Assembly: GCA_001803565.1 (NCBI GenBank)
Contig: MHDQ01000169.1
Coordinates: 1-9,812 of the forward strand
DNA length: 9,812 nt
From: Nitrospinae bacterium RIFCSPLOWO2_12_FULL_45_22
Lineage (GTDB): Bacteria; 2-12-FULL-45-22
Direction: 5' to 3'
Shown: positions 1-5,661 of the stretch, piece after piece
Position numbering within the stretch: the first letter of the stretch is position 1
Layout of the letters: every line of letters begins with the position of its first letter
The notes under the pieces: generated by a model
What the model was told of the DNA's origin: nothing
The model's input: the letters and a program-made list of their open reading frames with translations, nothing else
Databases searched by the model: none
Made by a program: the position numbers and the translations under genes

Positions 1-362
1 ACCAGGGGTAGCAGGCCAATAAAAAAGACCATCGCTGCAACTGCGAGGGGATAAATTAACTCTGATGGCAAAAAAATTAGTGGGCTTTTATCTTTAGCAA
101 AGATTGCTGCGCTCAGGCTGATCAATAAAGCGAGGAGCAGTGGCACCCAGAAATGATCCCTGGTCGCCAGGCCTACCCAACCCAGATACGTGGCTATCGT
201 AACTAGAAAGGCATAACCCACTAAAGGCATAACCAGAATGGCATAGGCCCCATGGCGCCTGGGTAACAAGAGCCGGGTCAAGCCATAGCCGCTAAATACC
301 AGGATCAGGAAGGATAAAGAACCCAGGCTAAAGATTTTTAATACCAGGATTAAAGTAGACAT
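1..362 (-). CDS. Partial hydrophobic membrane protein (N-terminal 120 residues)
   Basis: The reading frame is open from an ATG at 362 to the left edge, so only the N-terminus is present. Seen in the translation: about four strongly hydrophobic stretches (roughly residues 3-25, 40-62, 72-88 and 104-120), separated by short basic or polar turns such as LLLPRRHGAYA and AKDKSP. This indicates a multi-pass inner-membrane protein whose first helix doubles as an uncleaved signal anchor. The start is supported by an AAAGG-like site a few bases upstream (revcomp of 366-370). It is divergent from the OFOR operon at 792, so it probably belongs to a different transcription unit. The opening resembles the N-termini of large polytopic glycosyltransferase-like membrane proteins, but this is only an impression. 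I do not recognise the family and assign no function. The CDS call is fairly secure because of the long open frame and coherent hydrophobic pattern. Confidence 0.7.
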   Translation of the reverse strand, partial: MSTLILVLKIFSLGSLSFLILVFSGYGLTRLLLPRRHGAYAILVMPLVGYAFLVTIATYLGWVGLATRDHFWVPLLLALLISLSAAIFAKDKSPLIFLPSELIYPLAVAAMVFFIGLLPL

Positions 363-391
363 ATACCTTTTGCTGCCTCAGTTAAGGATGT

Positions 392-427
392 CAGACGAGA
401 TGCCTGACCTGTTTCCCATCTCGTTTG
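392..427. repeat. Inverted repeat, 11-bp imperfect stem with 14-nt loop
   Basis: Positions 392-402 pair with 417-427. The core ACGAGATG (395-402) and CATCTCGT (417-424) is a perfect 8-bp match, extended by one G-T pair (394/425) and two further Watson-Crick pairs (393/426, 392/427). No T-run follows on either strand, so it is not a typical intrinsic terminator. It lies 30 bp upstream of the membrane-protein start and would fall in that gene's leader, or act as a dyad operator. Confidence 0.5.
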
Positions 428-481
428 CCGCTTCGTAACTCCTTTCTCAACTACGCCCTAATTCACCCTTGTTAGGTTAGC

Positions 482-490
482 ATTTTACCA
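482..490 (-). promoter_or_regulatory. Candidate extended -10 promoter for the minus-strand membrane protein
   Basis: On the minus strand this reads TGGTAAAAT: a TG dinucleotide one base before a TAAAAT hexamer, matching an extended -10 element with one mismatch to TATAAT. No good -35 is present at 17 bp spacing. Transcription from here would give a leader of about 110 nt that includes the 392-427 inverted repeat. This is a pattern match only. Confidence 0.25.
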
Positions 491-527
491 GATTTAAGAC
501 AAAAATATCTACCTTGGGATGGCCCTT

Positions 528-677
528 TTAATAGAAATAAGAATAAAATAGCCTCTCAGGCCAGGCATAATAGATAGCCACCGCATCTCTGTACAGATAT
601 GCACTCATTGATATATTCCCGGTATACTCTCCCTTGTCCTCCATGAGAGAGGGAAAGAGAGGGCGCATCTTAGCCAT
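528..677 (-). CDS. Doubtful small ORF, 49 codons
   Basis: An ATG at 677 opens a frame ending in TAA at 528-530. A strong AGGAGGAGG tract lies upstream (revcomp of about 692-700), but about 15 nt from the ATG, which is farther than usual; an in-frame CTG sits just after the tract. The predicted peptide starts MAKMRPLFPS and has an aromatic-rich C-terminus ending YSYFY. No homolog is recognised. It lies antisense to the region just upstream of the OFOR operon. It may be chance or a remnant, so it is listed only because the region otherwise has no gene. Confidence 0.15.
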   Translation of the reverse strand: MAKMRPLFPSLMEDKGEYTGNISMSAYLYRDAVAIYYAWPERLFYSYFY

Positions 678-731
678 AAGAGAAATCAGTTTCCTCCTCC
701 TTTTTTTGTTGAACTTCCCAGGGAAAAAGTG

Positions 732-760
732 TTACCCTATTTTCATCTGATTTTTATAAT
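732..760 (+). promoter_or_regulatory. Candidate promoter of the plus-strand OFOR operon
   Basis: A perfect TATAAT -10 hexamer lies at 755-760. With 17 bp spacing, the -35 position (732-737) reads TTACCC, a weak match to TTGACA. Initiation around 767 would give a leader of only about 25 nt before the ATG at 792, leaving just enough room for the GAGGGG ribosome binding site at 781-786. No operator is evident. Confidence 0.4.
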
Positions 761-791
761 TTCTTTGTAGCCAAAACAGTGAGGGGTTACT

Positions 792-1865
792 ATGGCAGAA
801 TGGATTCTATCTAGCGGTAATGAAGCCGCAGCCCGGGGGGCAATTCAAGCTGGCTGTAAATACTTCTTTGGCTATCCGATCACCCCACAAAATGAGATTG
901 CAGAATTTTTGTCTGAGGAATTGCCTAAGATAGGAGGAGTTTATCTTCAGTCTGATGGCGAAGGAGCCGCAGCATATATGCTCTTCGGCGGGGCACTAAC
1001 CGGACAAAGGGTAATGACAGCGACCTCAAGCCCTGGTTTTAGCCTGATGCACGAAGCAATCTCGCATATGGCTATGGTTGAGGCGCCAGCAGTAATCATT
1101 GAAGTTATGCGGCTGGGCCCAGGCGCAGGTACAGGGGGGCAACAAGGTCAGACAGATTACCGCCAGATGACTAAAGGTGGGGGCCATGGTGCTTACCGTA
1201 ATATTGTCCTTGCCCCTTATACGGTCCAAGAAATCTTTGACTTCACCCAGTTGGCTTTCTATCTGGCCGATAAGTATCGTATCCTGGTAATAGTAGCTAC
1301 AGATTTTATTTTAGGCCGGATGACTGAGAGGGTGAATCTCAGGTCACTCAATTTTCCTCCGCTGCCAGCTAAAGATTGGGCTCTAAAAGGTAAAGACCAA
1401 AAAGACGGGAAGAGCGATCATCATATGTCTGCACTGGTTTTCGGTGGGATTCCAGAGTTTTTTCAGCACCAGACGGAAAAACATCAACGAATCATAGAGG
1501 AAGAGACCAGGGTTGAAAACTATCAGGCTGAGAATGCCAGGCTTATCATCATTGCCTACGGCTCGACGGCCAGGGCAGCCCGCCGGGCTGTGAATATAGC
1601 ACGGAAAAACGGACTTGAGGTGGGCTTACTCAGACCCATAACCTTATGGCCCTTTCCTAAGGAAGCAATTAAGAAAGCCGCTTCGAGGGCTGAGAAAGTT
1701 TTGGTAGTAGAAGATAGTCCAGGAGAGTTAGTAGAGGATGTGGAGGCCGCGGTTTTAGAGCAGGTTCCAGTCCATCTCCTTGGTATCTGGGCAAGACACC
1801 ATTCAGGTCCCTCAGGTTTAATCTATCCCGAGCGAATATTTCAAGAGATCAAGGCACTGATATGA
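792..1865 (+). CDS. vorB: 2-oxoacid:ferredoxin oxidoreductase alpha subunit (VorB type)
   Basis: This is the alpha (domains I/II) subunit of an OFOR, which converts 2-oxoacid + CoA + oxidised ferredoxin to acyl-CoA + CO2 + reduced ferredoxin in the cytoplasm. The N-terminal pyrimidine-binding domain spans about residues 5-190. It carries GYPITPQNEI at 27-36 (the conserved Thr31 contacts the 2-oxoacid in this family), TSSPGFSLMHE at 78-88, and a Gly-rich RLGPGAGTGGQQGQTDYRQ stretch at 107-125. The C-terminal domain II (about 250-357) has the characteristic IAYGSTARAARRAV and LRPITLWPFP segments. The length of 357 aa is normal for the VorB (3-methyl-2-oxobutanoate) type, and the KGGGHGAYRNIVLAP stretch at 128-142 also fits that type. 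The family label does not prove a branched-chain substrate. The start has a GAGGGG site at 781-786. The beta subunit follows after 15 bp. Confidence 0.9.
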   Translation: MAEWILSSGNEAAARGAIQAGCKYFFGYPITPQNEIAEFLSEELPKIGGVYLQSDGEGAAAYMLFGGALTGQRVMTATSSPGFSLMHEAISHMAMVEAPAVIIEVMRLGPGAGTGGQQGQTDYRQMTKGGGHGAYRNIVLAPYTVQEIFDFTQLAFYLADKYRILVIVATDFILGRMTERVNLRSLNFPPLPAKDWALKGKDQKDGKSDHHMSALVFGGIPEFFQHQTEKHQRIIEEETRVENYQAENARLIIIAYGSTARAARRAVNIARKNGLEVGLLRPITLWPFPKEAIKKAASRAEKVLVVEDSPGELVEDVEAAVLEQVPVHLLGIWARHHSGPSGLIYPERIFQEIKALI

Positions 1866-1880
1866 AAAAGGGAAAAAGAT

Positions 1881-2651
1881 ATGGATAGGCAGTTAATATA
1901 TGGAAAACCCGGATTACTAACCGGGCCATCACTGCATCACTGCCCCGGGTGCCACTATGGGATTATTCTGGGCGTCTTATTCGAAGTTATTGAAGAGTTG
2001 GACATTGGGGGCCGCGCGATTGCGGTAACGGGTGGGGGCTGCACTGCTCGCTGGGCACGCTACCTGGATATCGATACTACCGGGGGGATTCATGGTCCCG
2101 GTCCGGCTATTGCCTCCGCCATTAAACGGATTTATCCTGAGAGCATAGTGTTTGTCGCCCAGGGTGATGGAGAGCAAGGGGCAATAGGTCTGGGTTACTT
2201 TATGAATTCAGCCCTACGGGCGGAAAAGATTACCATTATGGGCTTTAATAATGCCTGCTTTGGAACCACAGGCGGCCAGATGGCACCGACTACTTTGCTG
2301 GGGATGAAGACCTCTACCAGCCCCCTGGGCCGTAATCCCCAAACAGAAGGATTCCCTTTTCATGCGCCTGAGTTGATAGCTACCATAAAAGGGACGGCCT
2401 ATGCGGCCCGCGTTAGTGTCCATACTTCCGCTAACCGCCAGCGGGCGAAAGCAGCCCTCAAGACCGCCTTTCAAAAGCAAATAGATGGTGTAGGCTTTAG
2501 TCTGGTGGAGTTTATTGCTGCCTGCCCTCCCAACTGGCATCTTAGCCCCGGGGATTGTCTGAAATTTATAGAGGAAAAAATGCTGGTGGAATTTCCCTTG
2601 GGGGATTTCAAGAACGTAGATACTATTGATTATTCTATGCCGGTCTTCTGA
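1881..2651 (+). CDS. 2-oxoacid:ferredoxin oxidoreductase beta subunit (TPP-binding)
   Basis: This is the thiamine-diphosphate and [4Fe-4S] subunit (KorB/VorA family) that pairs with the upstream alpha subunit. The TPP motif starts at GDGEQGAIG (95-103) and closes at the GFNN of residues 121-124. It is followed by CFGTTGGQMAPTT (126-138), where most relatives have YGMTGGQ. The four cluster cysteines of the family appear to be Cys21 and Cys24 (HHCPGCHYG), Cys54 (GGGC) and Cys215 (CPPNWHLSP), with spacing like the structurally known archaeal OFORs. The 256-aa length is normal for a stand-alone beta subunit. The ribosome binding site is weak (AAGGGA about 8 nt upstream). The TGA stop is in frame with the downstream gamma gene, with no other stop in the 60-bp gap. 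Substrate specificity cannot be read from the sequence. Confidence 0.9.
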   Translation: MDRQLIYGKPGLLTGPSLHHCPGCHYGIILGVLFEVIEELDIGGRAIAVTGGGCTARWARYLDIDTTGGIHGPGPAIASAIKRIYPESIVFVAQGDGEQGAIGLGYFMNSALRAEKITIMGFNNACFGTTGGQMAPTTLLGMKTSTSPLGRNPQTEGFPFHAPELIATIKGTAYAARVSVHTSANRQRAKAALKTAFQKQIDGVGFSLVEFIAACPPNWHLSPGDCLKFIEEKMLVEFPLGDFKNVDTIDYSMPVF

Positions 2652-2711
2652 CTTTGGTTTTATGTCAAAGCTAAAGAGTTACCAAAAGACCTTGTTAAAG
2701 AGGAAGAGGTT

Positions 2712-3284
2712 ATGGAGAAGAAAGAATCGCTCCTTTTTCAGGTAACGATTACGGGATTGGGGGGGCAAGGTGCTTTGCTGTTTGGTCAGTTATTGGCTGA
2801 GGCCGGGGCAACAAGGTTTAAGAATGTAAGTTTTTTTCCCCAATATGCCACCGTGATGCGGGGCGGCGAGAGTGAATGTACCGTGACTCTTTCCGAAGAA
2901 GAGATAGATTCTCCCCTCGTGTTCGAACCGCAAACAGCCGTGGTTATGGCGGCTCCCCAGTTGAAACAGTTTGAAAAGAGGGTAGTGTCAGGAGGAATGA
3001 TATTTATAGATAGTTCAGTAATTACAGAAAAGATAGAGAGAAGAGATGTTAAGGTTTTCTATCTTCCAGCGACCAGGGCAGCGACTGAACTGGGTGATAC
3101 TCGAGTGGCCAATTTAGTCTTTCTGGGGGCATATTTAGCGGCTACTGAAGCCATCCCTATAGAAGCTGTAGAGGAGATATTAGATAAACGGTTCAAAGGC
3201 AGAATTAAAGAGACCTTACTGTCCTTAAATAAAAAAGCACTGAGAGCTGGGGCAAAACTGGTCATCGGGAAAAGGGAGGACTGA
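2712..3284 (+). CDS. 2-oxoacid:ferredoxin oxidoreductase gamma subunit
   Basis: This is the catalytic gamma domain of the OFOR complex (KorC/VorC-like, pyruvate ferredoxin/flavodoxin oxidoreductase gamma family), thought to help bind CoA and stabilise the alpha-beta core. The diagnostic motif GLGGQG is at residues 15-20. YATVMRGGESECTVTL is at 45-60, the conserved Arg-Gly-Gly-x-Ser region, and ANLVFLGAYLAAT is at 133-145. The 190-aa length is typical. The start is preceded by a purine-rich GAGGAAGAGG stretch. It follows the beta gene by 60 bp in the same frame, and the D-2-hydroxyacid dehydrogenase begins 5 bp after its stop, so all four genes are very likely co-transcribed. With the alpha and beta genes this completes a three-subunit enzyme. 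No delta (2x[4Fe-4S] ferredoxin) subunit is encoded nearby. Confidence 0.9.
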   Translation: MEKKESLLFQVTITGLGGQGALLFGQLLAEAGATRFKNVSFFPQYATVMRGGESECTVTLSEEEIDSPLVFEPQTAVVMAAPQLKQFEKRVVSGGMIFIDSSVITEKIERRDVKVFYLPATRAATELGDTRVANLVFLGAYLAATEAIPIEAVEEILDKRFKGRIKETLLSLNKKALRAGAKLVIGKRED

Positions 3285-3289
3285 GAGCA

Positions 3290-4312
3290 ATGGATTTTAA
3301 GGTAGTAATGACTATTGAATTTCCCGGCATACCTCCCGATGAGAATGCCTTTAGTCAGCTTGGAGCAATTTTTAGCAAGATACCGTGCCATTCCGAGGAG
3401 GAGATTATTACGGCTGCCCATGATGCCGATGCGGTGATTACTATAGCAACAGTCCAATCTTTTCCGCGCAGGGTGATAGAGAGATTGAATAAATGCCGGA
3501 TAATAAGCAGTGTTGGAATCGGCTACGAGGGTATTGAGGTAAAAGCCGCTACCGAGCATGGTATCTTGGTAGTTAATACGCCTGATTATTGTTTAGAGGA
3601 GGTATCGGACCATACCATGGCCCTAATTCTTGCCTGTGCTCGGAAACTGTTACCGCAGGACCAGGCAGTAAGGGCAGGAAAATGGAATTCTTTAGAAAGA
3701 CCAGAAATACGCTTCAAGATATGGCCCCCCATGTCCAGACTGAGGGGGCAAACCCTGGGACTGATTGGATTCGGTCGTATACCCCGTACCCTTGTGCCTA
3801 AAGCCAAAGGCTTTGGTTTAAGGGTCATTGCCTATGACCCTTATGTCCCATCCAGTATAGCTGAAGCCCATGGAGTCGGATCAGTAGATTTGTCCGACTT
3901 ACTCCGCCAATCGGATTATCTCTCCATACATGCCGCCCTTACTCCTGAGACAAAGCATCTGCTTGGATTAGAACAATTCAAGCAAATGAAGCCTACTGCT
4001 TATCTGATTAATACTGCCCGGGGAGGGATTATAGATGAGCAAGCATTATATCTGGCCCTCTCGCAGGGCTATATTGCCGGAGCAGGGCTCGATGTATTAG
4101 ACCCTGAACCTCCACAGCCTGATAATCCCCTATTAAAGCTGGACAATGTTGTCATTACTGCCCATGCGGCCCATTATTCTGACCAATCGGTTATAGAGTT
4201 GCGGCGGCGGCCAGTAGAAGAGGTAATTAGAGTATTAAAAGGTGAATGGCCCCTGGGGTTGGTTAATCCTGAAGCCAAAGAGAAATATCTCAGCAAATGG
4301 GGAAAGGGGTAA
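3290..4312 (+). CDS. D-2-hydroxyacid dehydrogenase, NAD-dependent (CtBP-like)
   Basis: This is a D-isomer-specific 2-hydroxyacid dehydrogenase, which reduces a 2-oxoacid to the (R)-2-hydroxyacid with NADH or performs the reverse. The split catalytic domain is about residues 1-115 and 297-335, with the Rossmann domain between. The nucleotide-binding loop is GFGRIP (160-165), where the usual third Gly/Ala is Pro, and Asp183 in AYDPY is the likely adenosine-ribose ligand favouring NAD. The catalytic triad is visible: Arg244 (NTARGGIIDE), Glu273 (DPEPP) and His292 (TAHAAHYSD). The 340-aa length with no ACT domain argues against a classical long SerA phosphoglycerate dehydrogenase. The start has GGGAGGA (3274-3280) inside the end of the gamma gene. 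Being last in an OFOR operon and facing the dehydratase operon, it plausibly supplies the (R)-2-hydroxyacid for dehydration, as LdhA does beside HadBC. Substrate unknown. Confidence 0.85.
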   Translation: MDFKVVMTIEFPGIPPDENAFSQLGAIFSKIPCHSEEEIITAAHDADAVITIATVQSFPRRVIERLNKCRIISSVGIGYEGIEVKAATEHGILVVNTPDYCLEEVSDHTMALILACARKLLPQDQAVRAGKWNSLERPEIRFKIWPPMSRLRGQTLGLIGFGRIPRTLVPKAKGFGLRVIAYDPYVPSSIAEAHGVGSVDLSDLLRQSDYLSIHAALTPETKHLLGLEQFKQMKPTAYLINTARGGIIDEQALYLALSQGYIAGAGLDVLDPEPPQPDNPLLKLDNVVITAHAAHYSDQSVIELRRRPVEEVIRVLKGEWPLGLVNPEAKEKYLSKWGKG

Positions 4313-4332
4313 ATTTTTATGTCTTGGTCTGG
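4313..4332. other. Convergent operon junction, 20 bp
   Basis: The TAA of the dehydrogenase (4310-4312) and the TAG of the large dehydratase subunit (4333-4335 on the minus strand) are only 20 bp apart. I see no GC-rich hairpin followed by a T-run on either strand in the gap or just beyond it. Termination may occur inside the opposing genes or be Rho-dependent. Confidence 0.6.
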
Positions 4333-5646
4333 CTAGCAGCCATTGGCGGTTTTATAAGAATCCACCAATTCTAAAAAGGTATCTATTTGCCTCCTGGTTT
4401 GTTCCTCAGAATAAGTACGCACGTCCACGATGTCACTTTCCAGAAACATGACGGGCAGTTTTACATATTTCTGGATTAATTGCCGGTGATGGGTCTGGCC
4501 GATAGTGGTAGCCCGGCAAGTCATAACTTGATGCATTACAACACCATCGGCCTTATACTCATCAAGCCAATCCAGGATAAGCTGAACATGCGGGTTTCCG
4601 CAACCCTTCCGGGACCCCTCATACCGATATGTGAAGTGTCCAAATGCCCTATAAGCTAGCCGCTCCAGCGGATGAGTCACCAAGGGTGGGATATCTACCG
4701 ACTCATAGGGGATATAGGCCGTTTCCCGGACAAAAACGGCACCCAGGGCCCCAAAATAATTGAACAGCTTCATGGTATGCCAGGGTGGTAATCCGCCACC
4801 CCAGAGCAGCCGATATTTTTCCTGGGGAACCACCCCTATTTTATTCTCTACGCGATATTTTAGTTCATCTCGCATCTCTCGATAAAAATCTCGGGCTTCC
4901 TGCGTACCTAACCAGAAGCGGCCCGGGACAAAGGTGCGGAAGTGATCTTCCGCCGGCATTGGGCAAGGGATAGCTTTGCGCAGCTGGTGACATTCTCGCC
5001 ATAGCCGGTTTGTCTCCTCAGAGAGATCAATAATTTCATTTAATCGCTCCCAGTCCATCTTCTTCTTTGTTGCCTTTTCCAGAAAAGCGACCAGCCCCTT
5101 GATCTCCTCTACCTGATATTTTATATAATAATCCCTGATTTCCCCCAGCTCGGCATCTACCGGGGGAATAACTACATCTATATTGTATATGGGAGTATCT
5201 TTGTAGCGCCCCAGTGCTTGATACCACTTATACCGGGGATCACACATGGCACTACTGCCCAATAACATATCTGGTTCGGCCATCCCCCCATCAGGGGCAT
5301 CGGCAGGTATCTCTTCTAATTCCCGTCTTAAGGCATCAAAGCCAATCCCTGTAGTAGCATAGCTGCAAAGAAACATAGAATAGCCTTCAGCATCTGCTTT
5401 AGCCAAAAAGCGGTCAGCGTCCCGTTTGGTAGCACAAAGCCCTCCATAGTTTTCGGTCCAGATCGGCGTTACATCCATTGCCCGGAGGATTTCATCATAT
5501 TGGGACATGACCATACAATAGGCTACTGGCCTCCCCTGCTTTTTTGCCTCGTGGGCCCGGGCATACATCTCTTTTACCAGGGGACGGACTTTCTTAGCAC
5601 ATTCCAGGGATTTTGTCGCTGAGGTTGGCTCCTCTAATGACCCCAT
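4333..5646 (-). CDS. 2-hydroxyacyl-CoA dehydratase / benzoyl-CoA reductase BcrB-like large subunit
   Basis: This is the larger subunit of an HGD-D family (2-hydroxyacyl-CoA dehydratase / BcrBC) iron-sulfur heterodimer. From the ATG at 5646 the protein is 437 aa, close to BcrB-type subunits. In this numbering the likely [4Fe-4S] ligands are Cys94 (MFLCSYA), Cys135 (SAMCDPRYKWYQ) and Cys377 (VMTCRATT). The IWTENYGG stretch at 62-69, PDMLLGSSAMC at 125-135 and FLESDIVDVR at 401-410 resemble the BcrB-like branch. The start is chosen because a perfect AAGGAGG lies 8 nt upstream. The alternative TTG at 5664 would put that site inside the gene. The smaller subunit ends just upstream, and its stop overlaps this site (TGAAGGAGG). 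With the adjacent CoA-transferase, dehydration of an (R)-2-hydroxyacyl-CoA is the better guess; ring reduction is not excluded. Confidence 0.82.
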   Translation of the reverse strand: MGSLEEPTSATKSLECAKKVRPLVKEMYARAHEAKKQGRPVAYCMVMSQYDEILRAMDVTPIWTENYGGLCATKRDADRFLAKADAEGYSMFLCSYATTGIGFDALRRELEEIPADAPDGGMAEPDMLLGSSAMCDPRYKWYQALGRYKDTPIYNIDVVIPPVDAELGEIRDYYIKYQVEEIKGLVAFLEKATKKKMDWERLNEIIDLSEETNRLWRECHQLRKAIPCPMPAEDHFRTFVPGRFWLGTQEARDFYREMRDELKYRVENKIGVVPQEKYRLLWGGGLPPWHTMKLFNYFGALGAVFVRETAYIPYESVDIPPLVTHPLERLAYRAFGHFTYRYEGSRKGCGNPHVQLILDWLDEYKADGVVMHQVMTCRATTIGQTHHRQLIQKYVKLPVMFLESDIVDVRTYSEEQTRRQIDTFLELVDSYKTANGC

Positions 5647-5654
5647 ATCCTTTT

Positions 5655-5661
5655 CCTCCTT
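5655..5661 (-). promoter_or_regulatory. Ribosome binding site deciding the BcrB-like start
   Basis: The minus strand reads AAGGAGG, then 8 nt, then ATG at 5646-5644. The spacing and perfect complementarity to the 16S 3' end favour the ATG over the longer TTG (5664) start. The site shares its first A with the TGA stop of the upstream BcrC-like gene, suggesting translational coupling of the two dehydratase subunits. Confidence 0.75.

Larger units (their letters stand above)
363..791. other. Divergent intergenic region, 429 bp
   Basis: This stretch separates the minus-strand membrane protein from the plus-strand OFOR operon. It contains an inverted repeat at 392-427, a possible extended -10 for the minus gene at 482-490, a TATAAT box for the plus operon at 755-760, a pyrimidine-rich tract around 690-708, and one doubtful small ORF on the minus strand (528-677). 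No ferredoxin-like delta-subunit gene precedes the OFOR alpha gene here, although such a small gene often does in related clusters. No tRNA, T-box or other recognisable riboswitch was found. Confidence 0.7.

Noticed and set aside
363-791. T-box, other riboswitch or tRNA in the long intergenic region
   Set aside because: No T-box sequence, no tRNA cloverleaf and no recognised riboswitch core were found on reading both strands.
2214-2540. Minus-strand 108-codon ORF
   Set aside because: It is antisense to the conserved TPP-binding beta subunit, with no domain and no ribosome binding site. It is a shadow frame.
3059-3559. Minus-strand 166-codon ORF
   Set aside because: It lies antisense to the end of the gamma gene and the start of the dehydrogenase, both with clear family motifs. 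Its translation shows no recognisable domain.
3290-4312. Classical SerA phosphoglycerate dehydrogenase
   Set aside because: The protein is 340 aa, lacks a C-terminal ACT regulatory domain, and sits in an OFOR operon. The general D-2-hydroxyacid dehydrogenase call is safer.
4313-4370. Bidirectional intrinsic terminator at the convergent junction
   Set aside because: The only symmetry seen (GCC-ATT-GGC near 4338) has a 3-bp stem and no proper T-run arrangement for both strands.
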